The translations under genes and the position numbers were made by a program. Of a stretch of 64,000 nucleotides of DNA, positions 43,452-52,915 are shown in pieces. The DNA is from Gemmobacter lutimaris (GTDB taxonomy: Bacteria; Pseudomonadota; Alphaproteobacteria; Rhodobacterales; Rhodobacteraceae), in the NCBI RefSeq assembly GCF_003570715.1, contig NZ_QXXQ01000012.1, forward strand, positions 62,001-126,000, written 5' to 3'. The notes below the pieces were generated by a model, which was not told where the DNA came from, did not search any database, and saw nothing but the letters and a program-made list of their open reading frames with translations. How positions within the stretch are numbered: the first letter of the stretch is position 1; every line of letters begins with the position of its first letter.

Positions 43452-43503
43452 AGGCATTTTGACCGGAAGATCAAACCCCGGAGCCACATCCCGCGATTCC
43501 ATC

Positions 43504-43534
43504 TTGACCGATCCCGGTCTCGCCGCCCTACAAT
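43504..43534 (+). promoter_or_regulatory. Candidate promoter for BMP transporter operon
   Basis: TTGACC at 43504-43509 and TACAAT at 43529-43534 are separated by 19 bases, somewhat long for a sigma-70-type promoter. They lie about 70 bases upstream of the binding-protein ATG. A GC-rich dyad (CCCCCG / AGGGGG) follows in the leader. Confidence 0.3.
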
Positions 43535-43604
43535 GCTTGCAAGACCCCCGCCCCGTGACTGATGGCAGGGGGCTGGTCACTGTAACGACAACCGGGAGTA
43601 TTCC

Positions 43605-44600
43605 ATGACCCTGATGAAAACCCTGCTCGGCGCGGCGGCAACGCTGGCGCTGTCTTCGGCAGTAGCTTCGGCCGATCCGGCGATCATCTACGATCTGGGC
43701 GGCAAGTTCGACAAATCCTTCAACGAGGCCGCCTTCAACGGGGCCGAAAAATGGGCCAAGGAAACCGGCGGTTCCTACAAGGAACTGGAAATGCAGTCGG
43801 AAGCCCAGCGCGAACAGGCGCTGCGCCGTCTGGCCGAATCCGGCGCCAACCCGGTGGTGATGACCGGCTTCGCCTTTGGCGATGTGCTGAACACCGTGGC
43901 CCCCGATTTCCCGGATACCAAATTCGCCATCATCGACATGGTGGTCGAACAGCCGAACGTCAAATCGGTGGTGTTCTCGGAACATGAAGGGTCTTATCTG
44001 GTTGGCATGATGGCCGCCCTGGCCTCGAAAACCGGCACTGTCGGCTTCATCGGCGGCATGGACATTCCGCTGATCCGCAAGTTCGGCTGTGGTTATGCCC
44101 AGGGTGCCAAGGCGGCGAACCCGGATGCGACCGTGATCCTCAATATGACCGGCACCACCCCTGCCGCATGGAATGATCCGGTGAAGGGTGCGGAGCTGGC
44201 GAAAGCGCAGAAATCGCAAGGCGCTGATGTGATCTATGCGGCGGCGGGCGGCACCGGGATCGGCGTGCTTCAGGCCGCGGCGGATGAGGGCATCCTGTCC
44301 ATCGGGGTGGACAGCAACCAGAACCACCTTCACCCCGGCAAGGTTCTGACCTCGATGCTGAAACGTGTCGATGTCGCGGTTTACGAGGCTTTCAAGGAAG
44401 GTGCAGACCTCAAACCCGGCTTCAATGTGCTGGGCCTGAAGGAAGACGGTGTGGGCTATGCGATGGACGAGAACAACGCGCCCCTCGTCTCTGACGAGAT
44501 GAAGGCCGCGGTGGATGCCGCTGCCGAGAAGATCAAGTCCGGCGAACTGGTCGTGCATGACTACATGTCGGACGATACCTGTCCGGCGGCCAATTTCTGA
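43605..44600 (+). CDS. BMP-family ABC transporter substrate-binding protein
   Basis: 331-residue periplasmic binding protein of the BMP/Med family (nucleoside-type PnrA/BmpA group). A signal peptide ends in the region ASADPAIIYDLGG. Typical motifs are GGKFDKSFNEAAFNG, VMTGFAFGDVLN, FAIIDMVVEQPNVKSV and FIGGMDIPLIRKFGCGYAQG. No lipobox Cys is present, so it is a free periplasmic protein. First gene of a four-gene import operon with ATPase and two permeases. Family members bind purine nucleosides, autoinducer-like sugars or vitamins; nucleosides are the best guess. Confidence 0.93.
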   Translation: MTLMKTLLGAAATLALSSAVASADPAIIYDLGGKFDKSFNEAAFNGAEKWAKETGGSYKELEMQSEAQREQALRRLAESGANPVVMTGFAFGDVLNTVAPDFPDTKFAIIDMVVEQPNVKSVVFSEHEGSYLVGMMAALASKTGTVGFIGGMDIPLIRKFGCGYAQGAKAANPDATVILNMTGTTPAAWNDPVKGAELAKAQKSQGADVIYAAAGGTGIGVLQAAADEGILSIGVDSNQNHLHPGKVLTSMLKRVDVAVYEAFKEGADLKPGFNVLGLKEDGVGYAMDENNAPLVSDEMKAAVDAAAEKIKSGELVVHDYMSDDTCPAANF

Positions 44601-44605
44601 TCCGC

Positions 44606-46174
44606 ATGGGCGGCGCAGACATTTCGGGGCGGCAGGCATCTGCCGCCCCCTTCGCAATCGAGTTGCGGGGCATCTCGAAGGCGTTCGGGCCGGTGCAGGC
44701 CAACAAGGACATCTCGATCCAGGTCGCAAAGGGGTCGATCCACGGGATCATCGGCGAGAATGGCGCCGGGAAATCGACGCTGATGTCGATTCTGTATGGC
44801 TTCTACAAGGCCGATGCGGGCGAGATCGTCATTGACGGCCGCGTCACCTCCATCCCCGACAGCCAGAGCGCCATTCGCGCCGGCATCGGGATGGTGTTCC
44901 AGCATTTCAAGCTGGTTCAGAATTTCACGGTGCTGGAGAACGTGATCCTTGGCGCCGAAGAGGGCGGCATGCTGGCGCCCTCTCTGGCGAAGGCGCGCAA
45001 GGTGCTGGCCGATCTGGCCCGCGAATATGAACTGGATGTGGACCCCGACGCACTGATCGAGGATCTGAGCGTGGGGCACCAGCAGCGTGTCGAAATCCTC
45101 AAGGCGCTGTATCGGCAGGCCGACATCCTCATTCTGGACGAACCGACCGGCGTGTTGACACCCGCCGAGGCGGACCATCTGTTCCGCATCCTCAAAGGAC
45201 TGCGCGATCAGGGCAAGACCATCATCCTGATCACCCACAAGCTGCGCGAGATCATGGAAACCACCGATACCGTCAGCGTCATGCGGCGCGGCACCATGGT
45301 AGCGACAGTGCGCACCGCCGAGACCAGCCCCGAGGAACTGGCCGAGTTGATGGTGGGCCGCAAGGTGCTGTTGCAGGTCGAGAAGAAGCCCGCCACCCCC
45401 GGCCAGACCGTGCTGGAGGTCGAAAACCTGCGCGTCCGCGATCCGCAGGGGGTCGAGCGGCTGAAAGGAATCAGCCTGACCATCCGCGCGGGCGAAATCT
45501 TGGGCATCGCGGGCGTCGCAGGCAACGGCCAGTCGGAACTGCTGGAGGTGCTGGGCGGCATCGCGCGCGGCACCGGCACCATCCGGCTGAACGGGCGCGA
45601 GCTGGATCTGACCGGCCGCCATTCCGATGGGCAAAGCCGTCGCGCCGATGGCATCGCCCATGTGCCCGAGGACCGGCAGGTTCTGGGGCTGATCATGGAT
45701 TTCACGGCGTGGGAGAACGTGGCCTTCGGCTATCACCATGCGCCGGAATATCAGAAGTCGGCGCTTTTGATGGACAATGATGCCATCCGCGCCGATTGCG
45801 AAAAGAAGATGGCGACCTTCGACGTGCGCCCGCCGATCCCGACACTGGCCGCCAAGAATTTCTCGGGCGGTAACCAGCAGAAGATCGTCGTCGCACGTGA
45901 GATCGAGCGCAATCCCGACCTGCTGCTGGTGGGGCAGCCGACGCGCGGCGTGGACATCGGCGCGATCGAGTTTATCCACAAGCAGATCGTCGCGCTGCGC
46001 GACGCGGGCAAGGCAGTGCTGCTGGTCTCGGTCGAGCTGGATGAGATCATGTCGCTCGCCGACCGTATCGCGGTGATGTTCGATGGCCGGATCATGGGTG
46101 AACGACTGCCCGACCAGACGAACGAACGGGAACTGGGCCTGTTGATGGCCGGTGTCAGCGGGGAGGCCGCGTAA
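44606..46174 (+). CDS. ABC transporter ATP-binding protein, two nucleotide-binding domains
   Basis: 522-residue fused double ATPase of the RbsA/NupA type. The first domain has Walker A GENGAGKST, Q-loop near MVFQHFKLVQ, signature LSVGHQQRVEILKAL and Walker B LILDEPTGVLTP. The second has the usual degenerate P-loop GVAGNGQSEL and signature FSGGNQQKIVVAREIERN. It energises the two downstream permeases. Starts 5 bases after the binding-protein stop and ends 1 base before the next start, so the operon is tight. Confidence 0.95.
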   Translation: MGGADISGRQASAAPFAIELRGISKAFGPVQANKDISIQVAKGSIHGIIGENGAGKSTLMSILYGFYKADAGEIVIDGRVTSIPDSQSAIRAGIGMVFQHFKLVQNFTVLENVILGAEEGGMLAPSLAKARKVLADLAREYELDVDPDALIEDLSVGHQQRVEILKALYRQADILILDEPTGVLTPAEADHLFRILKGLRDQGKTIILITHKLREIMETTDTVSVMRRGTMVATVRTAETSPEELAELMVGRKVLLQVEKKPATPGQTVLEVENLRVRDPQGVERLKGISLTIRAGEILGIAGVAGNGQSELLEVLGGIARGTGTIRLNGRELDLTGRHSDGQSRRADGIAHVPEDRQVLGLIMDFTAWENVAFGYHHAPEYQKSALLMDNDAIRADCEKKMATFDVRPPIPTLAAKNFSGGNQQKIVVAREIERNPDLLLVGQPTRGVDIGAIEFIHKQIVALRDAGKAVLLVSVELDEIMSLADRIAVMFDGRIMGERLPDQTNERELGLLMAGVSGEAA

Positions 46175-46175
46175 C

Positions 46176-47270
46176 ATGGGCCGGATGCCGAAATGGGCCG
46201 ATGCGGTGCTGGTGCCGCTGTTGAGCCTGATCATCGCTTTCGTGATTTCGGGTCTCGTGATCCTCGCCATCGGCGAAGATCCCGTCGAGGCGCTGAAGAT
46301 CATGGTCACCGGGGCGCTGGGGTCCACCTATGGCTGGGGTTATACGCTTTACTACGCCACCAACTTCATCTTCACCGGGCTGGCAGTGGCCATCGCCTTC
46401 CACGCCGGGCTGTTCAACATCGGCGGCGAAGGACAGGCGACGCTGGGCGGGCTGGGCGTGGCCATCGCCTGCCTGATGCTGCCCTGGCCGCACTGGAGCC
46501 TTGCGCTCCTGGCCTCGGTCGTGCTGTCGGCAGCCTTTGGCGCGGCATGGGCGGCGGTGCCAGCCTGGCTGCAAGCGAAACGCGGCAGCCATATCGTGAT
46601 CACCACGATCATGTTCAACTTCATCGCGGCGGCACTGCTGAACTATCTGCTGGTCAATGTCATGCGCCCGCGCGGCCAGATGGACCCGGCCTCGGCCCGT
46701 TTCCCGGCAGAAACCAACTTGCCCGACCTGCATCAGATGCTGGGCTGGATCGGTATTCCCTTTGCCAAGGGCACCCCCGCCAATGTGAGCCTTTTTGTCG
46801 CGCTGATCGCCTGCGTGGTGGTCTGGGCAATCATCTGGCGCACGCGACTGGGTTATGAAATCCGGTCTTTCGGCAAATCGGAAAAGGCCGCGATCTATGC
46901 CGGTATCTCCCCCGTGCGCATCACCATGTATGCGATGCTGATTTCCGGCGCGCTGTCGGGTCTGATGGCAGTGAACACCGTGCAGGGCGAGGCAAACCGG
47001 CTGCTGCTGAACAGCGTCGAGGGTGCGGGCTTCATCGGCATCGCGGTGGCGCTGATGGGGCGCAGCCATCCGGTCGGCGTGTTCTTCGCGGCACTGCTGT
47101 TCGGCTTTTTGTATCAGGGCGGCGCGGAACTGGCGCTGTGGACGAAGATCCCGCGCGAGTTGATCACTGTCATTCAGGCGCTGGTCATCCTGTTCACCGG
47201 CGCGCTGGATGAAATGGTGCGGGCGCCGCTGAAGCGGATGTTCCTTGCGTCAGGCCGGGGGGGGCAATGA
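46176..47270 (+). CDS. ABC transporter permease (BMP-type importer, subunit 1)
   Basis: 364-residue permease with around nine membrane segments. Recognised parts are NIGGEGQATLGGLGVAIACL (the conserved cytoplasmic loop of sugar/nucleoside permeases), SHIVITTIMFNFIAAALLNY and FIGIAVALMGRSHPVGVFFA. ATG 46176 follows a strong GGGAGG site; an earlier in-frame start within the ATPase is unlikely. Overlaps permease 2 by 4 bases. Matches the NupP/BmpC-like family. Confidence 0.93.
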   Translation: MGRMPKWADAVLVPLLSLIIAFVISGLVILAIGEDPVEALKIMVTGALGSTYGWGYTLYYATNFIFTGLAVAIAFHAGLFNIGGEGQATLGGLGVAIACLMLPWPHWSLALLASVVLSAAFGAAWAAVPAWLQAKRGSHIVITTIMFNFIAAALLNYLLVNVMRPRGQMDPASARFPAETNLPDLHQMLGWIGIPFAKGTPANVSLFVALIACVVVWAIIWRTRLGYEIRSFGKSEKAAIYAGISPVRITMYAMLISGALSGLMAVNTVQGEANRLLLNSVEGAGFIGIAVALMGRSHPVGVFFAALLFGFLYQGGAELALWTKIPRELITVIQALVILFTGALDEMVRAPLKRMFLASGRGGQ

Positions 47271-48235
47271 TGGATTTCGCAGCGCTGATCCAGCTTCTTG
47301 ATTCCACGGTGCGACTGGCCACCCCCTTGCTGCTTGCCTGTCTGGCGGGGCTTTATTCCGAACGATCCGGCGTGTTCGACATCGGGCTGGAGGGCAAGAT
47401 GCTGATCGCGGCCTTCGCCTCGGCGGCGGCGGCGGCGGCAACAGGATCCGTCTGGCTGGGGCTGTTGGCGGGGATATTCGCCTCGCTGATGCTGGCGGGG
47501 CTCCATGGCCTGGCCTCTATCACCTTCCGGGGCAACCAACTGATTTCCGGGGTGGCCATCAATTTCCTTGCCTCTGGCCTGACCGTTCTGCTGGGGCAGA
47601 AATGGTTCGGGCTGGGCGGGCGCACCCCCTCGCTGGAAGGTGCCGCACGGTTCGAGCCGATCACCCTGCCTTTCGCGGGCAGCCTTGCACCCGTGCCGGT
47701 GCTGGGACCGATCTATTCGGAACTGATCTCGGGCCATTCGATCCTCGTCTATGTCGCCATCGCGCTGGTTCCGGCTTCGGCCTGGCTGCTGTATCGCACC
47801 CGCTTTGGCCTGCGGCTGCGGGCGGTGGGCGAAAACCCGGCGGCGGTGGATACGGCCGGCGTGTCCGTCACCGGCATCCGTTATGCGGCGGTGGCGATCA
47901 CCGGCATTCTTTGCGGTCTGGCGGGGGCATACCTTTCAACGGCACTGGCGGCGGGCTTCGGACGTGAGATGACGGCCGGCAAGGGTTTCATTGCCCTGGC
48001 CGCGCTGATCTTCGCCAAATGGCGGCCATGGTATGCGCTGGCGGCCTGCATGCTGTTCGGCCTGCTGGAGGCGGTGTCGATCCGGTATCAGAGCATCGAC
48101 CTCGGCTTCGTGATGATCCCGGTGCAGTTCACCCAGGCGCTGCCCTATATCCTGACCGTGGTCATTCTGGCGGGTTTCATCGGCAAGGCAGTCCCGCCGC
48201 GCGCGGGCGGCGAGCCTTATGTGAAGGAACGCTGA
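47267..48235 (+). CDS. ABC transporter permease (BMP-type importer, subunit 2)
   Basis: 322-residue permease with eight to nine helices, partner of the preceding one. Family motif VFDIGLEGKMLIAAFASAAA is followed by GNQLISGVAINFLASGLTVL and GMTAGKGFIALAALIFAKWRP-like text (here MTAGKGFIALAALIFAKW). Four-base overlap with subunit 1 and a following hairpin close the operon. Length and topology match NupQ/BmpD-type permeases. Confidence 0.93.
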   Translation: MMDFAALIQLLDSTVRLATPLLLACLAGLYSERSGVFDIGLEGKMLIAAFASAAAAAATGSVWLGLLAGIFASLMLAGLHGLASITFRGNQLISGVAINFLASGLTVLLGQKWFGLGGRTPSLEGAARFEPITLPFAGSLAPVPVLGPIYSELISGHSILVYVAIALVPASAWLLYRTRFGLRLRAVGENPAAVDTAGVSVTGIRYAAVAITGILCGLAGAYLSTALAAGFGREMTAGKGFIALAALIFAKWRPWYALAACMLFGLLEAVSIRYQSIDLGFVMIPVQFTQALPYILTVVILAGFIGKAVPPRAGGEPYVKER

Positions 48236-48271
48236 TCGCGCCGCAGCGCGGCAAGGATGCAACGTGCGACA

Positions 48272-48296
48272 GTCCGGTGCAGCCACTGCGCCGGAC
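48272..48296 (+). terminator. Hairpin after the BMP transporter operon
   Basis: Arms GTCCGG-T-GCAG (48272-48282) and CTGC-G-CCGGAC (48286-48296) around CCA. The odd position pairs U-G, giving an 11-bp stem, 37 bases after the last stop. It is followed by AAGCGTTTG, without a long T-run. Confidence 0.5.
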
Positions 48297-48401
48297 AAGC
48301 GTTTGACAAGGCAGGCGGAAGAACGCAAGTCTTGAGGACGGGCCTGCCCGTTTCCTGAAGACACCCGCTCCCTGAAGACCCTTCGCCGACCGGACCCGCC
48401 C

Positions 48402-49325
48402 ATGACGCTGTTCCTCCCTATCGCCGAGGTCTCTGTCAACGCTTTCGCGCTGATCGGGATCGGTGCGATCGTCGGCTTTCTGTCGGGGCTGTTCGGGGTG
48501 GGCGGCGGCTTTCTGATTACGCCGCTTCTGTTCTTCATCGGCATTCCGCCCGCCGTGGCGGTGGCCACCGGAGCCAATCAGGTGGTTGCTTCGTCGATTT
48601 CCGGCGTTCTGGCACAGTTGAAGCGCAAGGCGGTGGATTTCCGCATGGGGGTCGTGCTGCTGGTCGGCGGCTTCATCGGCTCGGCCCTCGGCATCTGGGT
48701 CTTCTCGCTGCTCAGCGCCGCGGGGCAGGTCGATCTGTTCGTGCAACTGTCCTATGTGCTGTTTCTGGGCCTCGTCGGACTGATGATGTTTCAGGAAAGC
48801 CTGCGGGCCATCCTGCGCGCCCGCAAGGCGGGCAAGGTGGAGGTGCGACGCGCGCATGTCCATACCTGGGTGCACCGGCTGCCGCTGAAGATGAAGTTCC
48901 GCGCCTCGGGCCTTTACATCAGCGTGCTGCCGCCGCTGGGCGTGGGCGCCATCGTGGGCTTCCTGTCGGCGGTGATGGGTGTAGGCGGTGGCTTCATCAT
49001 GGTGCCCGCGATGATCTACCTGCTGGGCATGCCCACCAAGGTGGTGATCGGCACCTCGCTGTTTCAGATCATCTTCGTCACCGCATTCACCACCGTCATG
49101 CATGCGGTGTCCAGCCAGACGGTTGACATCCTTCTTGCACTGACCCTGATCGGAGGCGGCGTGATCGGCGCACAGATCGGCGCGCGGGTGGGCGTGAAGC
49201 TGCGGGCCGACCAGATGCGCATCATGCTGGCGCTTCTGGTGCTGGCGGTCTGTTTCCGCGTCGGGCTGGACCTGTTGCTGACACCCGAGGAGTTTTATTC
49301 GATCACGCCGGGGCGCCTGCCATGA
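48402..49325 (+). CDS. TauE/SafE-family membrane transporter
   Basis: 307-residue transporter with about eight hydrophobic segments, related to sulfite and sulfoacetate exporters. The TauE pattern appears twice: LIGIGAIVGFLSGLFGVGGG near the N-terminus and VGAIVGFLSAVMGVGGGFIM in the second half. A long hydrophilic loop with EVRRAHVHTWVHRLPLKMKF separates them. Overlaps the TIGR02186 gene by 4 bases. Probably exports a sulfur compound; substrate inferred from family and partner. The preceding 166-base gap separates it from the importer operon. Confidence 0.92.
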   Translation: MTLFLPIAEVSVNAFALIGIGAIVGFLSGLFGVGGGFLITPLLFFIGIPPAVAVATGANQVVASSISGVLAQLKRKAVDFRMGVVLLVGGFIGSALGIWVFSLLSAAGQVDLFVQLSYVLFLGLVGLMMFQESLRAILRARKAGKVEVRRAHVHTWVHRLPLKMKFRASGLYISVLPPLGVGAIVGFLSAVMGVGGGFIMVPAMIYLLGMPTKVVIGTSLFQIIFVTAFTTVMHAVSSQTVDILLALTLIGGGVIGAQIGARVGVKLRADQMRIMLALLVLAVCFRVGLDLLLTPEEFYSITPGRLP

Positions 49326-50089
49326 AGGGGCTGTTTCTCGCGCTTCTTCTGGTCGCCTCGCCTGCCCTTGCCAATGACCCCGGCGAGGAAATCGTCGCGG
49401 GGCTGAGCCAGTCATCCGTGTCGATCACCGCCGATTATGCCGGGGCGGAAATCCTGATCTACGGTGCGGTGAAGCGCGAGGCGCCGCCGCCGCGCGGCCC
49501 GACCATCCAGGTCATTGTTACGGTCGAGGGGCCGGAAGGCCCGGTCGCCGTGCGGCGCAAGGATCGGGTCTGGGGGATATGGCAGAACAACGCGGCGGTC
49601 GAGATTGACCGGGCGCCCAGTTTCTATGCCGTAGTGACCTCGGGTCCGCTGGCACAGGTCTTGTCGGAAACCGATGACCTGCGCCATCGCATCACAATTC
49701 CCCGCGCCATCCGCTCGGTCGGGATCGCGTCCGAGGCGGACGAGGCGCCCGCCTTCGTGGATGCGCTGCAACGCATACGCACGGGTGATGGGAAATACTC
49801 CCTGCGCGAAGGCGGGGTGCAACTGACCGAACAGACGCTGTTTCGCACCGATGTCGCCCTGCCTGCCGCGCTGACCGAGGGCGATTATACTGTCCGCATC
49901 TTTCTGACGCGCGAGGGCCGCGTGGTCGATACGATCAAACGGCGGATCTGGGTGCGCAAGGCCGGGCTGGAGCGGTTCTTGTATCAAAGCGCGCATGACT
50001 GGCCGCTGCTTTACGGCCTTGCCTCGCTGCTGATTGCGGCGCTGGCGGGATGGGGTGCCTCGGCGCTGTTTGCGCGGCTTCGGCCTTAG
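49322..50089 (+). CDS. TIGR02186-family exported/membrane-anchored protein
   Basis: 255-residue protein with a signal peptide (MKGLFLALLLVASPALAN) and one C-terminal membrane segment near residues 228-246. Between them is a beta-rich periplasmic domain with ADYAGAEILIYGAVKREAPP and RKDRVWGIWQNN, then VTSGPLAQVL. These match the TIGR02186 family of alphaproteobacteria, which is repeatedly encoded next to TauE/SafE permeases. Its role is unknown, probably an accessory of the transporter. Start overlaps the transporter stop by 4 bases. Confidence 0.88.
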   Translation: MKGLFLALLLVASPALANDPGEEIVAGLSQSSVSITADYAGAEILIYGAVKREAPPPRGPTIQVIVTVEGPEGPVAVRRKDRVWGIWQNNAAVEIDRAPSFYAVVTSGPLAQVLSETDDLRHRITIPRAIRSVGIASEADEAPAFVDALQRIRTGDGKYSLREGGVQLTEQTLFRTDVALPAALTEGDYTVRIFLTREGRVVDTIKRRIWVRKAGLERFLYQSAHDWPLLYGLASLLIAALAGWGASALFARLRP

Positions 50090-50092
50090 GGT

Positions 50093-51403
50093 TCATACGA
50101 TGGCCAGCCGCGCCTCAAGCCGGGGCCAGCGCCAACCCAGTGTCAGCCCCCGCGCCGCGTTCAGGATCATCAGCGAGGCCCAGAGCCCGTGATTGCCCCA
50201 AAGAGGCAACAGAACGGCAAGGACAGCGGCGTAAAGCGCGACGCACAGGATCATGGCGTTGCGCATCTCGCGCGTGGCAGTGGCGCCGATATAGATGCCG
50301 TCATACATCCAGCTTGCGGTGCCAATCAGCGGAGCGACCACCATCCACGGCAGGAATGCGCGCGCCTCGGCCCGGACCTCGGAGGATGTGGTCATCAGAT
50401 CAATGATGGCCCCGCCCGCCAGCGCGAAGCCCGCAGCCATCAGGGCGGCCCCGCCCAGCCCCCAGAGAAACGGCAGCCGCACCGATTGTCGCAGCACCGG
50501 ACGCGAACGCGCACCCACCGCCTGCCCCACCAGCGTTTCGGCCGCGAAGGCAAAACCGTCCAGCGCGTAGGCGGTGATTTCCAGAAATTGCAGCAGCACC
50601 TGATTGGCGGCCAGCGTCACGTCGCCCTGCCCCGCCCCAAGGAACAGGAAGGTGGTGAAGGCGCCTTGCAGCAGAACGGACCGGATCATGATGTCGCCAT
50701 TGATCAAGGCCATGCGGCGCAGCGCCGGACTGTCAAACAGCCGCACCCGCGCAGAGGCCAGTGCAGGGCCAAAAGCATCGCGGCAGAGCCAGAGACCCAG
50801 CGCCAGCCCTGACCATTCGGCGATCAGCGTGGCCCCGGCCACGCCCCGCACACCCCAGCCAAGCCCCAAAACGAACCACAGGTCCAGAAGGATGTTCAGC
50901 CCGTTCATCCAAAGCTGCAACACCAGAACGCCCCGCGTGCGCTCCAGCGCGATCAGCCAGCCGGTGACGGCGTAAAGCGCGATGGTCGCCGGGGCGCCCC
51001 AGATGCGCAGGGTAAGGTATTGCCGCGCCAGCGCCTCGACCTCGGGGGAGGCTGGCGCCACGCGAAACGCCGCCCAGAACAGGGCGCCTTGCGTCACGAT
51101 CAACACCGCGCCGACTGCGAAGCCGATCATCAGCGCCCGCAGCAGCACCGCCGTGCGTTCCGGCGCGTCACCCGCGCCATGCGCCTGCGCGGCAAGGCCG
51201 CTGGTGCCCATGCGCAGGAAGCCGAAGATCCAGTAGAAGGTCGCCAGCACAATCGCGCCGATGCCCACCGCCCCGATGGGTGCCGCCGTCCCCATCTGCC
51301 CGACCACCCCGGTATCTACTGCCCCCAGCAGGGGCACCGTGGCATTCGACAGCACAATGGGCGCCGCGATATGCAGCACCCGGCGATGGGTCACCGGGGT
51401 CAC
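50093..51403 (-). CDS. MATE-family efflux transporter
   Basis: 436-residue multidrug and toxin exporter with twelve predicted helices. The N-terminal repeat has VLHIAAPIVLSNATVPLLGA and VDTGVVGQMGTAAPIGAVGI, the characteristic D-x-x-x-V-G region. The second repeat has FAAETLVGQAVGARSRPVLR. Probably Na+ or H+ coupled; substrate unknown. The stop faces the TIGR02186 gene, and the ATG lies 4 bases from the thioesterase stop, so the three minus-strand genes 52.4 to 50.1 kb form one run. Confidence 0.92.
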   Translation of the reverse strand: MTPVTHRRVLHIAAPIVLSNATVPLLGAVDTGVVGQMGTAAPIGAVGIGAIVLATFYWIFGFLRMGTSGLAAQAHGAGDAPERTAVLLRALMIGFAVGAVLIVTQGALFWAAFRVAPASPEVEALARQYLTLRIWGAPATIALYAVTGWLIALERTRGVLVLQLWMNGLNILLDLWFVLGLGWGVRGVAGATLIAEWSGLALGLWLCRDAFGPALASARVRLFDSPALRRMALINGDIMIRSVLLQGAFTTFLFLGAGQGDVTLAANQVLLQFLEITAYALDGFAFAAETLVGQAVGARSRPVLRQSVRLPFLWGLGGAALMAAGFALAGGAIIDLMTTSSEVRAEARAFLPWMVVAPLIGTASWMYDGIYIGATATREMRNAMILCVALYAAVLAVLLPLWGNHGLWASLMILNAARGLTLGWRWPRLEARLAIV

Positions 51404-51407
51404 GGGG

Positions 51408-51920
51408 TCAGCCCTCGCGGTCCGGCATCAGGAAATGCCCGGTCGCCTGCGCGAACAGCCGCGAACGGTTGTCCTGCCACGCCTCGACATGCACACTGGC
51501 ATAGCGGCGGCCCGAACGGTTGACCCGCGCCCGCGCATAAGCATCGCGCGGCAGGCCCGAACGCAGATAATCCACGGTGAAATCAATCGTCTTGGGCAGG
51601 CGTGGCAGATGCGTCGCGTCGATGGTGGCGGGATCGAGACTGCCTTTCTCCATCTCCTCCCACAGCATCGACCAGCTCAGTTCGATGATCGCCGTCACCT
51701 CAAGAAACGCCGCTGTGGCGCCGCCGTGCAGGGCGGGCAGCAGAGGGTTGCCGATCAGCTCGTCCTTGAAGGGCAGGATTGCGGTCAACTCGTCGCCACG
51801 CCGGTCAAACTGGATCCCGAGGAAGCTGATATAGGGCACCCCCTCGACCAGACGGCGCAGCGCACCGTCGCGGCGCTGTTTGAGCACCTGAACAGGCTCG
51901 GGCTTCTGACGCGGGCTCAT
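51408..51920 (-). CDS. PaaI-family hotdog thioesterase 1
   Basis: 170-residue hotdog-fold protein. The core is [20 protein letters not shown] (strand), [20 protein letters not shown] (HGG-type turn plus long helix) and [22 protein letters not shown] and the following helix are typical of PaaI/YbgC-like acyl-CoA thioesterases. An acidic catalytic residue is likely Glu in the helix ([10 protein letters not shown]). Overlaps thioesterase 2 by 4 bases and precedes the MATE gene by 4 bases. Substrate not known. Confidence 0.87.
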   Translation of the reverse strand: MSPRQKPEPVQVLKQRRDGALRRLVEGVPYISFLGIQFDRRGDELTAILPFKDELIGNPLLPALHGGATAAFLEVTAIIELSWSMLWEEMEKGSLDPATIDATHLPRLPKTIDFTVDYLRSGLPRDAYARARVNRSGRRYASVHVEAWQDNRSRLFAQATGHFLMPDREG

Positions 51921-52366
51921 TTGCCGCCCTCCACCGGCGTGCCGGGGCCGGGTTCCATGGTGAAGGCGCCGGTGGCCGAGGCGACGGGGCGACTTTCGTC
52001 ATCGTCCAGCGCGGTTGCCCGCACGAAGGCCACGCTGCGGGTGACATGATAGCATTCGGCGCGGGCGCGGATGGTCTGGCCCGGCGTCGCCGCGCGCATG
52101 TAATCAATCCGCAGGTCGATGGTGGCGGTGCCCGCCGGGGCAAGGCCATGCGCCATCACCGCCGCACCGCTTGCTGTATCCATCAGTGCCGAAACCGCGC
52201 CACCATGGATAACCCCCGTCGCCGGATCGCCGATGAACCGCGGATCATAGGCCATGGCGATCACCGCACGGGCATCGCCAAACTCTTCCAGCCGCATGCC
52301 CAGCGCCCGCGCATGGGGCAGCGCCTCGATGAATTTGCGCGCGATGTCGCGCCTGTCGTTGCTCAT
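51917..52366 (-). CDS. PaaI-family hotdog thioesterase 2
   Basis: 149-residue hotdog thioesterase, paralogous in fold to its neighbour. Family residues are [20 protein letters not shown] (HGG and catalytic Asp/Thr region), then [19 protein letters not shown] and ATGAFTM near the end. Start ATG 52366, first of the thioesterase-thioesterase-MATE run. The divergent partner is a MerR regulator, 143 bases away, which may control it. Tandem thioesterases next to beta-oxidation genes suggest acyl-CoA hydrolysis. Confidence 0.88.
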   Translation of the reverse strand: MSNDRRDIARKFIEALPHARALGMRLEEFGDARAVIAMAYDPRFIGDPATGVIHGGAVSALMDTASGAAVMAHGLAPAGTATIDLRIDYMRAATPGQTIRARAECYHVTRSVAFVRATALDDDESRPVASATGAFTMEPGPGTPVEGGK

Positions 52367-52509
52367 GGCCTGCCTCTTGTGCCGGAACCTGCCGCGCCAT
52401 GTGACATCTTGCGCGCCTCCGCCGCAACCCCTGCCGCAGCCTTCGCACCAAGCCCGATTGCAACCGGGGGCGGTTTGCCCTTAGGTTGGGCAGGCAAGGA
52501 GGACCGTGC

Positions 52510-52884
52510 ATGACCGATACCCGCCTGACATTCAAGGAAATGTGCGCCCGGTTCGACGTCACGCCCCGGACCTTGCGCTATTACGAGTATATAGAGCTTC
52601 TGGCCCCCGAACGCGAAGGCCGCGCCCGGTTCTATGGCCCGCGCGAGATTGCCCGGATGACGCTGATCCTGCGCGGCCGCCGCTTCGGTTTTTCGCTGGA
52701 GGAATTGCGCCAGTGGCTTCTGATCTATCAGCAACAGGGCACCCGGCCGCAACTGGAAGCCTGGATCGGCCTCGCTGACCGGCAACTGGCCGAACTGGCC
52801 CGCCAGCGTAACGAACTGGATGTGACCATCGCGGATTTGCAGGCCCTGCGCGAAACGGCGGTGAAGGAACTGGGCGAGACCTGA
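52510..52884 (+). CDS. MerR-family regulator 1
   Basis: 124-residue MerR-type transcription factor. The N-terminal winged helix reads FKEMCARFDVTPRTLRYYEY, then GRARFYGPREIARMTLILRG. A dimerising coiled coil follows, with REIARMTLILRGRRFGFSLE and QLAELARQRNELDVTIADL. There is no C-terminal metal-binding cysteine pair, so it senses a metabolite or acyl-CoA rather than metal. ATG 52510 has GGAGG upstream. Closely similar to MerR 2; the pair is tandem. The LiuR-type regulators of branched-chain acid catabolism are the nearest known function. Confidence 0.92.
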   Translation: MTDTRLTFKEMCARFDVTPRTLRYYEYIELLAPEREGRARFYGPREIARMTLILRGRRFGFSLEELRQWLLIYQQQGTRPQLEAWIGLADRQLAELARQRNELDVTIADLQALRETAVKELGET

Positions 52885-52915
52885 AACCCGGTTCACACGG
52901 GGTCAGAAAATTGCG

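Noticed and set aside
43504-43604. Purine riboswitch before the BMP transporter
   Set aside because: No three-way junction or conserved loop sequence was found; only a GC-rich dyad.
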